Part shown: one piece after another, positions 1 to 10,159 of the stretch | Layout: each line of letters starts with the position of its first letter | How positions within the stretch are numbered: the stretch's first letter is position 1 | Assembly (NCBI GenBank): GCA_020697135.1 | Contig: JAJFBM010000001.1 | Coordinates: forward strand, 55,717-119,716 | Reading direction: 5' to 3' | DNA from: Rickettsiaceae bacterium | GTDB lineage: Bacteria; Pseudomonadota; Alphaproteobacteria; Rickettsiales; Rickettsiaceae | DNA: 64,000 nt | The notes under the pieces: model-generated | Database searches by the model: none | Seen by the model: only the letters and a program-made list of their open reading frames with translations | What the model was told of the DNA's origin: nothing | Program-made: the position numbers and the translations under genes

Positions 1-813
1 TATTTTCTCAATGATATTATATACATCTCTCTCTATATCACCTGTTTTACTAATCTCAATTTCAGGCTGGATTATTGCTTTAAATTTTGAGCATTGCCCT
101 TGGCGTATAATTTGCGCAGGTATTATTTTATAATTAAATTGTATTGCAAGCCTTGCAATTGCATCAGCAGTCATGGCAGGCTTCCCCATGAAAGGAACTT
201 GTATTCCTTCATTCATACGTTGATCAACAAGCATAATAATAGGGCGTCCTGCTTTTATAGACCTTATAAGCTGCTTAAAACCATGAGGGCCTTTTTCGAT
301 TAAATGTATATTACTCCGAGTTCTAGTTGAGCGAATTATTTTATCAACATATGGATTATTAGCTTTCCGATAAACTACACTAAGCTCTTTACCAAGCTTT
401 GACATTTGGCTAAGGGCAAGATCCCAATTAGCAAAATGCCCCGTAAATAATATAAAGGGTTGATTAGTTTCGCATAAGCTTACAAGCTTCTGCATATTAT
501 CAAGTTCAATCATTTGTGATAATTGATCATCAGTGAGTTTGCTGAGATGAGCAAATTCTCCAATAAATCTACCGAAATTATCCCAAGCATCACTTAGCAT
601 TGAGTCAATTTTTTTATCTGACTTTTCAAGCCCTACATATTTTATATTTCGCCTAGCAAGATTTGAGACTGAAAGTAAAGGACCAATTAATCTTGTAAGA
701 CAGGCGCAAAATGAAGCAGCACGACTAATATTAAATTGCTGCAATAATTTGAATAATGTGATAAATATTGCATATTCAGCTAAGTATCTTACTTTTCTCA
801 AATATGGTTTCAT
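1..813 (-). CDS. lpxL: Lipid A biosynthesis acyltransferase (LpxL/HtrB family), 3' end outside window
   Basis: Predicted inner-membrane enzyme adding a secondary acyl chain to Kdo-lipid A. The 271 residues visible start at ATG 813 and run off the window edge, so the C-terminus is missing. The acyltransferase H-x4-D motif is present as HFANWDL (His126, Asp131). A second block, VDQR at about 196-199 followed by VPFMGKPA, is typical of the LPLAT lipid A acyltransferases. The start overlaps the end of lpxK by 38 bases, which implies translational coupling in the lipid A operon. LpxL versus LpxM-type specificity cannot be decided from the sequence. The family call is firm and the symbol less so. 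Confidence 0.85.
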   Translation of the reverse strand, partial: MKPYLRKVRYLAEYAIFITLFKLLQQFNISRAASFCACLTRLIGPLLSVSNLARRNIKYVGLEKSDKKIDSMLSDAWDNFGRFIGEFAHLSKLTDDQLSQMIELDNMQKLVSLCETNQPFILFTGHFANWDLALSQMSKLGKELSVVYRKANNPYVDKIIRSTRTRSNIHLIEKGPHGFKQLIRSIKAGRPIIMLVDQRMNEGIQVPFMGKPAMTADAIARLAIQFNYKIIPAQIIRQGQCSKFKAIIQPEIEISKTGDIERDVYNIIEKI

Positions 814-1762
814 CTAATAATCCTTTTAATTTATTCTCGTTTTCTATTTCGAGTTTAACTTCTATATATATAATTTTTTTCTGCCAATCACTATTTAGTT
901 TAACCCAATCTTTCTCAGTAGTGACAAGTGTGCAATTTAACTTGGTGGCTTGAGCCCAGAGCTTGATGATGTCATCTTCTGCATAATTATAATGATCTGG
1001 GAAATTATGCTTTTCAACTATATTTAAACCAAGCTCTTTAAGACTTAGATAAAATTTATCAGGGTTGCCAATTCCAGCAAAAGCAATATAACTTTTTATT
1101 TTATCTAATACTTTAGTAGAAGTTATTTTTGCTGTAAATATTGGAATATTGATTTTATTTACAACTTTGTAATTATCAGGGCCGATTACAATAGCACAAT
1201 TTGCTTTTTTATCTATAGTGCATATATTTTCTCGTAATGGCCCTGCAGGAATAAGTCTCTCATTTCCAAATCCACGTAATCCATCAACCGTAACTATAGT
1301 GAAATCCTTTATAATATTATTCTGCAGAGCGTCATCAAATATTGCTATTTCAAAATTTTGTTCCTGGATTATCTTTATAACTAAATTTATATCTTTATAA
1401 ATAATAACAGGGAAGAAGCGCGCAAGCATAAAAGCCTCATCGCCAGTTTGTAAAACTTTATCTTTAATAATATCGATTAGCTTAGTGTCATTCGATTGTC
1501 TTCCGTAACCCTTTGTAACGATACATATATTTTTACCTCGTTCTTTAAATTTACGAGCCAAATATAATGCCATTTGCGTTTTACCAGTACCACCAATATT
1601 TATATTTCCAACGCATATTACAGGAATAGGCAATCTAATTGGAGTGGTAATAGCAGATTTTATCAGACTTATAATGTAATATAACCATGAAAATGGCAGT
1701 AATAAAAAACTCAAAAATGAGGTTTTAAATTGCCAAAAATTTGGATAGTTTAATTTAAGCAT
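776..1762 (-). CDS. lpxK: Tetraacyldisaccharide 4'-kinase LpxK
   Basis: Phosphorylates the 4' position of the tetraacyldisaccharide to give lipid IVA, the substrate of WaaA, at the inner membrane. The N-terminus carries a hydrophobic segment at about 16-33. The LpxK-type P-loop GNINIGGTGKT lies at about 52-62. The length of 328 residues is normal. I chose ATG 1762 rather than an upstream in-frame start because it overlaps the waaA stop by 8 bases (ATGCTTAA) and gives the usual N-terminus. It lies between waaA and the lpxL-type gene in one minus-strand operon. Confidence 0.93.
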   Translation of the reverse strand: MLKLNYPNFWQFKTSFLSFLLLPFSWLYYIISLIKSAITTPIRLPIPVICVGNINIGGTGKTQMALYLARKFKERGKNICIVTKGYGRQSNDTKLIDIIKDKVLQTGDEAFMLARFFPVIIYKDINLVIKIIQEQNFEIAIFDDALQNNIIKDFTIVTVDGLRGFGNERLIPAGPLRENICTIDKKANCAIVIGPDNYKVVNKINIPIFTAKITSTKVLDKIKSYIAFAGIGNPDKFYLSLKELGLNIVEKHNFPDHYNYAEDDIIKLWAQATKLNCTLVTTEKDWVKLNSDWQKKIIYIEVKLEIENENKLKGLLDETIFEKSKILS

Positions 1763-3035
1763 CTTCACTATTAAGGTCTGGGATATATTTTGCAATAGCT
1801 TTTAAATACTCGCTTAAAACTTTCTGATGATCCTTTAGAATTTTACTAGCGTTAACAGTATATTTTCTAGCATCTTTAACATGAGCTTGATCAAGCAAGT
1901 TAGTCACATTTTTGACTAATTCTTTTGCATTTGTAATTTGGATAGCAGCCTCTCGACTTAAGAACTCTTCAGCTATTTCCTTAAAATTTGACATATTTGG
2001 TCCAAATATGATCGGTTTACCAAAATATGCTGCTTCAATAAGGTTATGCCCTCCATTAGCAAAGGATCCACCGATGAATATTACATCAGCTATACTATAA
2101 AATAAGCTCATTTCGCCTAATGTGTTAGCTAAATAAATATCAGTATCTGGTTTAATTGAATCAAGATTACTCCGGCAAACAAATTTAATAGGGTGAGTGG
2201 CTATATGATCGATAATTTTAGAAGTTCGATCAGGATGTCGAGGTGCCATAATCGTCAGTATATTTGGATAAATTGCTTTTAAGGCTAAGTGCGTTTTATA
2301 AATAACTTCTTCATCAGCTTGATGAGTGCTTGCTGCAAGCCAAACTTTTCTATTTTTTATTTGCTGCTTTAATTTTTCCTGTTCATATTCATCAAATGAA
2401 TAATTAGTATTAGCATATTTAATATTACCAGCATTTTTAAGGCTCCCCGCCCCTAAAGCTAAATATTTCTCTAAATCATTTTTACTTTGCGTCAATATCA
2501 AATCAAATTTATTTAGTAAAGCCTCTGCAAGCGATTTAAAAAAGCGCCATATTCTGAAAGATCTATCTGACATGCGAGCATTGAGAAGCAATAATGGACA
2601 AATTTTAGCGGTCTCATTAAGCAAATTAGGCCATAGTTCTGATTCTATGAAAATAGCAAGATTAGGGCTCCAATTATCAATGAATCGACGTACACAGAAA
2701 TAGCTATCAATAACTATATATTGGTGCATGACAGAAGGAGGGAGTTTATCGACAATAACTTTAGTCGATGTAACTGTCCCAGTTGTTAAGAGAATATTAA
2801 TTTTTGGGTAATTAAAATTTAAATTCTCTATTAAAGGCAACACGGAGAGTGCTTCGCCTACGCTTGCTGCGTGAATCCATAATAAAAATCCTTTATTTCT
2901 TTTTACAGCAGCAAAGCCAAATCTCTCCCTGAAACGTGTTTTATCTTCTTTACCTATAATTTTTCTAATGCTTATTAAAAGATAAAGAATAGGCATTACT
3001 ATGATAGTAAAAATTCGATAGAAATTTATAAACAT
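1755..3035 (-). CDS. waaA: 3-deoxy-D-manno-octulosonic acid (Kdo) transferase WaaA
   Basis: Transfers Kdo from CMP-Kdo to lipid IVA at the cytoplasmic face of the inner membrane. It has 426 residues, the usual length. It begins with a membrane-anchoring segment at about 8-22, followed by the WaaA N-terminal domain with HAASVGEA at about 55-62; Glu61 corresponds to the known catalytic glutamate. The C-terminal GT-B half has the nucleotide-sugar block with GGSFANGGHN. The stop overlaps the lpxK start by 8 bases, and a 4-base gap separates it from the upstream DUF374 gene. Its presence implies a Kdo-containing lipooligosaccharide. Confidence 0.95.
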   Translation of the reverse strand: MFINFYRIFTIIVMPILYLLISIRKIIGKEDKTRFRERFGFAAVKRNKGFLLWIHAASVGEALSVLPLIENLNFNYPKINILLTTGTVTSTKVIVDKLPPSVMHQYIVIDSYFCVRRFIDNWSPNLAIFIESELWPNLLNETAKICPLLLLNARMSDRSFRIWRFFKSLAEALLNKFDLILTQSKNDLEKYLALGAGSLKNAGNIKYANTNYSFDEYEQEKLKQQIKNRKVWLAASTHQADEEVIYKTHLALKAIYPNILTIMAPRHPDRTSKIIDHIATHPIKFVCRSNLDSIKPDTDIYLANTLGEMSLFYSIADVIFIGGSFANGGHNLIEAAYFGKPIIFGPNMSNFKEIAEEFLSREAAIQITNAKELVKNVTNLLDQAHVKDARKYTVNASKILKDHQKVLSEYLKAIAKYIPDLNSEDA

Positions 3036-3039
3036 TTTA

Positions 3040-3708
3040 TTATACAGTTAATTTTTTAGCAATTTCATTAAGTAAATTCATTTTATTCTCAAGCATAATA
3101 TTTAATTCTTCACCATCCATATCTTTAGTAACTGTAATTGCTTGATCAATTACTATAGTGCATTTTGCAAAAGGGAGGGGAAATATAAAACTATCCCAGC
3201 TTTTGAGCTCTTTAAATTTTGAAATATAACAGCCTGTTACAATTATTTCCGCATTTGATAATTTTGCTGCACTTACTAAATTGCTGTTTATTTTATATAC
3301 TGGCCCTTTTGGTCCATCAGGTGTTATACCAATATTACCACCATCTTTTAAAACTTTTATAATCTGCTTTAAAGCTAGAAAAGCATTTCTATTAGTTGAT
3401 CCTTTAATTACTTTAAGCAAAAAAAACCTTAAAATCCATGCAATTATCATGCCATCAGGGTGGTTTGAAGCAAGAGCATAAAATTTTTTCATCCCTTTGG
3501 CCATGAATGGCATTATTGCAAGTCTATTATGCCAAGTAATAAGAATAGTTTGCCGACAATCAGGCACTTTTGTTGAATGTCCGTCAGGAGATATAAATTT
3601 CCACTTGGTAGTCCAATAAACGAACCTTAAATATAGCATTAAAGAAAATGCTAAAATAATGCGCAATAAAATATTATTAAGTAAGAATTTTTTAGCTCTT
3701 TTTAGCAT
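3040..3708 (-). CDS. DUF374 family lysophospholipid acyltransferase-like protein
   Basis: A 222-residue protein of the DUF374 branch of the LPLAT superfamily. It has an N-terminal hydrophobic segment at about 12-30, the motif TWHNRLAIMPF that supplies the H-x4-type catalytic region, and the diagnostic GITPDGPKGPVYK block near residue 130. Members of this family sit in lipid A and Kdo gene clusters of many alphaproteobacteria, as here between aatA and waaA. The exact acyl acceptor is not established. The gene follows aatA after a 2-base gap and is surely cotranscribed with it. Confidence 0.85.
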   Translation of the reverse strand: MLKRAKKFLLNNILLRIILAFSLMLYLRFVYWTTKWKFISPDGHSTKVPDCRQTILITWHNRLAIMPFMAKGMKKFYALASNHPDGMIIAWILRFFLLKVIKGSTNRNAFLALKQIIKVLKDGGNIGITPDGPKGPVYKINSNLVSAAKLSNAEIIVTGCYISKFKELKSWDSFIFPLPFAKCTIVIDQAITVTKDMDGEELNIMLENKMNLLNEIAKKLTV

Positions 3709-3710
3709 CT

Positions 3711-6071
<2,361 letters not shown>

Positions 6072-6132
6072 TAAATATACTGAAATTTAATCTCTATAAA
6101 CCTTAGTTCAACTAATAAAATAGGGAAACAAA

Positions 6133-6903
6133 ATGGTTATTTTAAAGAAAATTACCTTATTTCTATCATTGATTGTCTTAACTAATTCGTCTAGTTATGC
6201 TGCATATACAAAAACACAAGATCTTGATACAGCAAGCTATCCAAGCTATGATATGGATGCAGAGGAATGTACTGATCTTTATGATCCATATGAAAAATTT
6301 AATAGAAAAGTTTTCGCTTTTAATTCATTTCTTGATTATGTGCTGCTTAGACCAGTATCAAAAAGTTATCAAATTTTAGTGCCTGATTTTGCTAAGGAAA
6401 GGGTCGGGAATTTTGTAGATAATATAAAAACCCCTGTAACTATTGTAAATAATGCTTTACAATTTCGTTTAAGAGACACTGTAAAAAGTATTTGGCGATT
6501 TTTTATCAATACTACAGTAGGTATAGGCGGTACTTTTGATGTTGCTACAAAACTTGGCATTGAGAAAGATCCACAAACTTTTGGGAGTACTCTTGCTAGG
6601 TACGGTGTAAAGCCTGGTCCATATCTTGTTGTTCCATTTTTTGGCACAACTAATGCTAGGGATTTTAGTGATATTTTAGTGTTAAATAAAATAGATCCTG
6701 TAAGACAGAATTTAAATTCCTATCAGAATAATGGAATTACAGCAGCTTCTATGATTCATTCTCGTTCACAGACAATTGAAATTACTGATGCAATTGCTCG
6801 TGAATCAGCCGATCCTTATGCAGCAATTAGAAGTCTTATGCATCAAAAAAGGGAGCATGGTCTACGATACCCAGCCTCTATATCTAAGTGTAATAGACGC
6901 TAA
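6133..6903 (+). CDS. mlaA: MlaA (VacJ) family phospholipid-transport protein
   Basis: Outer-membrane component of the Mla pathway, which removes mislocalised phospholipids from the outer leaflet. The 256-residue protein has an N-terminal signal peptide (about 1-24). The MlaA signature follows: DPYEKFNRKVFAFN, then the RPVSKSYQ and VGNFVDNI blocks, TVGIGGTFDVA, and GPYLVVPFFG. No lipobox cysteine is evident near the cleavage site, so it may not be a lipoprotein, unlike the E. coli protein. It is preceded by a purine-rich site (AGGGAAAC). It stands alone; no mlaBCDEF genes are in the window. Confidence 0.9.
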   Translation: MVILKKITLFLSLIVLTNSSSYAAYTKTQDLDTASYPSYDMDAEECTDLYDPYEKFNRKVFAFNSFLDYVLLRPVSKSYQILVPDFAKERVGNFVDNIKTPVTIVNNALQFRLRDTVKSIWRFFINTTVGIGGTFDVATKLGIEKDPQTFGSTLARYGVKPGPYLVVPFFGTTNARDFSDILVLNKIDPVRQNLNSYQNNGITAASMIHSRSQTIEITDAIARESADPYAAIRSLMHQKREHGLRYPASISKCNRR

Positions 6904-6991
6904 TTTATCTAAATTTACCATATCGCCACGCTAGTTTTGGATAATGGTAATTTGGGTTGTAGGTTTTAATAGGTATTACGGGTTTAGTGGC

Positions 6992-7033
6992 GTTGATTTA
7001 GTATTATTTTTATGAAGAAATAATACGGTCAAC
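6992..7033. repeat. Inverted repeat in front of the IS982 remnant
   Basis: GTTGA and TATTATTT arms are mirrored around a loop of about 8 bases (6992-7009 against 7018-7033), with a small bulge. It ends four bases before the remnant transposase start codon. It could be part of the original left end of the insertion sequence or its leader hairpin. The outer boundary of the IS is not recognisable. Confidence 0.4.
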
Positions 7034-7036
7034 ACC

Positions 7037-7720
7037 ATGAGAGAAGCTATCCATTTATATATTATTTTGTAGATAATTTTTGCAGATATTACACGGATTA
7101 GGTTAAAAATAAATTACTACCTTCTTTAGGTCAGAGATCTAGGGAATCTGAGATGATCTTAAGTGAACTATTGACGGTAGTTTTAAGTTTTCACCTATCA
7201 CCATGTAAGGATTTCAAGAACTATTATTTATACTACCTTCCAATTAAGCATAAAGGGTGTTTTTCGCATCTCCTAAGTTACTCTCGAATAGTCCAGCTAA
7301 TGCCAAGATTAATGCTACCTTTGACTGTGATGCTACATTGCTTGCGTGGTGAAGAAACTAGCATATATTACGTTGATTCAACGAACTCCAAATATGTCAT
7401 AATAAGAAGACTGGCAGCATGCGTGTATTTAAAGGAATATGCAATATGGGTCGTAATTCCTATGGTTGGTTTATGGGATATAAATTACATTTAATAATAA
7501 ATAATAAGGGGGAGATTATGAGCATTAAATTTACTAAAGGCAATAAAAGCGACATATTAGTTTTAAGCGATTTAACTAAAGGCTTGAAGGGTAAATTTAT
7601 GGCGATAATGGTTATATCTACAAAAAAGTCTGGAACAAGCTTTATAGCAAAGGTCTAAGGTTATTTACTAACTTAAAGTCAACTATGAAAAATTACCTTA
7701 AGGAGATATCAGCGTTTTAA
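7037..7720 (+). pseudogene. IS982-family transposase remnant, copy 1 (frameshifted, 3' truncated)
   Basis: Reading across frames recovers an IS982-type transposase. The N-terminus is around YYFVDNFC with an internal stop, and then comes SELLTVVLSFHLSPCKDFKNYY. After IYYVDST the frame shifts into GYKLHLIINNKGEI (the DDE-domain block), and a further shift near 7598 gives IYGDNGYIYKKVWNKLY and then KNYLKEISAF with a stop. The C-terminal part with EHRTY is missing. At least two frameshifts and one in-frame stop make it inactive. Homologous sequence reappears at 8886-9210, so two copies were once present here. Confidence 0.8.
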
Positions 7721-7985
7721 AAATTACAGATTAGTATAAAGTATTTCTTTTGCTTATCCATTATTATATAAATCCAACACTCTCGCTAATAATAAGAGTA
7801 TATTGAACTAAATAATCACTAAACCTTTGTCTTAAATATTTCTACCCATATATCTTACATTAGTTTTTTTCTCCTGATTTATTCATTCATCTGCTTATAT
7901 CAAATAGATTGTTGCTATTAATATTTTATTAAATGTTCGCAGTTATAATTGGTTAAATTAGAATAAGTTAAAAATAGATTAAAAA

Positions 7986-8918
7986 ATGACATCTAAAAAA
8001 GAAAGACAAAAATTTAAAGCAATTTTATCTGAAGGGTTTCATCAAGTCTTCAACGATAGACTTTCAGTATTAATACCAAAACAAAGTATTTTTTCAAAAC
8101 CAGGAAGGTCAGAAGAGAAAGTAGAAAATAAGGAGCAAGAAGCAACAGAATTTAATTTAAGTCAATTTAAACTTATGAATAAAACTGAAGTTGAAGCTAT
8201 TTTCGATGATTTAATTATTAAAAAATTTGGTAAAAATTTTTCCAATTCTATAGACTATATGAAGGAATTATATAAGCAAATAACAGATATTCGTGAAGAA
8301 GCAAAAAAGAAAGGTTACACTGATGAATCGATCGAAAATATACTGCATCTAGAACAACAAGCTTTTATGGTCAAAGAAACAGTTAAGGAAATGAAAAACC
8401 TTATAGAAATATTCGATGCAAAATTATCTACAAAACTTGGAGAGAAATATAAGGATGCTTTAGAAGCCTTAGAACCAATTACAAAAGAAATTGCAAAAAG
8501 CATAGATAAATTTGCAAAACAAGGAATAGAGGGCCTAGGAAAGTTAGACTATTATCTTTCTATGGTAAAAGCTCTAGATTTAGATAATGAAGTTACAGAT
8601 AGAAAATATATAGAGATTCAAAAGATAGCTAATGACAAACTAAAAAGTGATTTTAAGGAATTTAAAAAGGGTACTATAAAAGATAGAGCTTACTTAAAAA
8701 AAATATTAGAAAACACTTACGAAAAGAGCCTTTTAAATGGCAAAAACGAATTTAGATGGGAATGTCAATTTCGGATGGCAAATAGTTTAGCCCCCTCCCT
8801 CCGTTTCGATGTCTTACCAGAGGCAAAAGAATTTAAAAAGATAAAAAAAGCTTTACCAACTATCAAAGCTATAGCAAAACGTAACAAAGGGAGTGAAGAG
8901 CAAAATTTACGGCGATAA
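7986..8918 (+). CDS. Unknown lysine/glutamate-rich coiled-coil protein, 3' end altered by an IS remnant
   Basis: A 310-residue protein with no recognised family. It has no signal peptide or membrane segment. It is highly charged and predicted mostly helical, with coiled-coil-like heptads at about 90-220. The last roughly ten residues (from about NKGSEEQNLRR) are read from DNA homologous to the IS982 transposase in another frame, so the original C-terminus was probably lost to an insertion. It lies between two transposase remnants. It could be a truncated host-interaction protein or a decaying gene. No clear Shine-Dalgarno precedes the ATG, but the long open frame argues for recent function. 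Confidence 0.6.
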   Translation: MTSKKERQKFKAILSEGFHQVFNDRLSVLIPKQSIFSKPGRSEEKVENKEQEATEFNLSQFKLMNKTEVEAIFDDLIIKKFGKNFSNSIDYMKELYKQITDIREEAKKKGYTDESIENILHLEQQAFMVKETVKEMKNLIEIFDAKLSTKLGEKYKDALEALEPITKEIAKSIDKFAKQGIEGLGKLDYYLSMVKALDLDNEVTDRKYIEIQKIANDKLKSDFKEFKKGTIKDRAYLKKILENTYEKSLLNGKNEFRWECQFRMANSLAPSLRFDVLPEAKEFKKIKKALPTIKAIAKRNKGSEEQNLRR

Positions 8919-9210
8919 GTGTTATATCTTAGAAGAAGTCTGAAACATGCTTTTTAACCAAGGTTTAAGATTATTTACTAACTTAAAATCAACTATGAAA
9001 AATTACCTTATAGAGATAAATGATAAATTAATTTACGTAAAATATGCTTGATTGAGTCGATCTTTAATGCACTTAAAATCATATGAACATAGAACATACC
9101 AAGACATAGCACCGATAAACTTCTTGGTCCATATACTCGCATGTCTATCCGCATACGCACTCAAACCAACAAAAATACAAAAATTAAACCTAAATCATAT
9201 CCAAAATTAG
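8886..9210 (+). pseudogene. IS982-family transposase remnant, copy 2 (C-terminal part only)
   Basis: The DNA from about 8886 matches copy 1 from about 7576, including KIYGDKCYI and GLRLFTNLKSTMKNYL, then continues into the transposase C-terminus that copy 1 lacks. That segment can be read as IESIFNALK and, after a frameshift, EHRTYQDIAPINFLVHILACL, ending at a TAG at 9208. Stops and shifts make it non-functional. Its first bases supply the 3' end of the preceding unknown gene. Confidence 0.8.
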
Positions 9211-9263
9211 CGTTATAAGTATTAGGTGTTAAGAATTCTGTTATACTGTATTAGATTCGCTTA

Positions 9264-9309
9264 GGAAAATAAAAAAGGGATTTGAAGCTTGAATGCCTCA
9301 ATCCCTTTT
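9264..9309 (-). terminator. Intrinsic terminator after the glycine-zipper lipoprotein gene
   Basis: Read on the minus strand, AAAAGGGATT pairs with AATCCCTTTT around a 17-base loop and is followed by a run of T residues. It begins about 22 bases after the stop of the lipoprotein gene at 9332. Confidence 0.8.
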
Positions 9310-9331
9310 AAAAAGAGAATTATATGTTATT

Positions 9332-9871
9332 TTATCTGTGTTTATTGATCCTAACAGATGGTGTTGGTACTGGAGCTTGTACAGCTTGTGTGCCTGAGTT
9401 ATCTGGGATAATTCTTGAGCGTCCATTATGGCTTGTAATAACCATTACAGCTTGACCTATTTGTAATATATTATCTAGACCTTGAACTGTTGTAAGAATC
9501 TGGCCATTTGTAAGTTTTACAGTATATTCCATAGCTTCTTGGGTTTTTAACTTTCTTTCGGCGAAAGCGCCAGCAACGCCACCAAGTACAGCACCACCTA
9601 CAGTAGCTGCTAAATTACCGCCACCTTTACCAAATTGGTTACCAGCAACGCCACCAGCAAGTGCTCCAACACCGATACCAGTTTGATTCTTTTCCAGCGA
9701 TTCTGGACGAACAACAACTTTTCTAGCGCTTATTACTACGCCTTGATATGTAAATGAAGCTTCCCCTACAGATGCGCTATCATAAGCATTTGATTGAATG
9801 TCAGATGCACATGAAGTTACAAGAAAGGATACTATGCATAAAAAAATTATAGAAATTTTAGATTGTTTCAT
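9332..9871 (-). CDS. Glycine-zipper 2TM outer-membrane lipoprotein (SlyB/17-kDa antigen type)
   Basis: A 179-residue lipoprotein with signal peptide and lipobox LVTSC (lipidated Cys21). A glycine-zipper region at about 66-105 is rich in GxxxG spacing (GIGVGALAGGVAGNQFG, then VGGAVLGGVAGAF). This matches the SlyB/PcpY and rickettsial 17-kDa surface-antigen superfamily, envelope lipoproteins whose precise role is unclear. The C-terminal domain (VKLTNGQILTTVQ and following) is the small beta domain common in this family. It is a single-gene unit with its own strong promoter and terminator, and the ribosome site AAAGGAAAA precedes the ATG. Confidence 0.88.
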   Translation of the reverse strand: MKQSKISIIFLCIVSFLVTSCASDIQSNAYDSASVGEASFTYQGVVISARKVVVRPESLEKNQTGIGVGALAGGVAGNQFGKGGGNLAATVGGAVLGGVAGAFAERKLKTQEAMEYTVKLTNGQILTTVQGLDNILQIGQAVMVITSHNGRSRIIPDNSGTQAVQAPVPTPSVRINKHR

Positions 9872-9902
9872 TTTATTTTCCTTTAAAAAGTGAATATTGC
9901 GT

Positions 9903-9931
9903 ATTATAAATTAAATTTAGCAATCAGTCAA
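9903..9931 (-). promoter_or_regulatory. Strong sigma-70 promoter of the glycine-zipper lipoprotein gene
   Basis: On the minus strand TTGACT and TATAAT are separated by exactly 17 bases, with TATAAT 32 bases upstream of the start codon. This is one of the best promoter matches in the window and predicts high expression. Confidence 0.8.
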
Positions 9932-10159
9932 GGTAGAATTAATAAATCTTAATTGTATTCATATACTAATGCTAAAAATAATAACCTTATTAAGAACAGT
10001 CGTTACAAGCCTTTGACAGCTCAATAATGAATGTTGTAGCAATAAGGCATCAAATGGTTTCATTATATGTATATAACTAGCTTATTTACCTTTTCTTTAC
10101 TCTTTAATGGCATAATTCTTGCATATAATGTTAACGACAAATATTAATATGGAATTTTT

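Noticed and set aside
94..303. Plus-strand ORF inside the lpxL-type gene
   Set aside because: It lies antisense to a gene with clear acyltransferase motifs and has no ribosome site.
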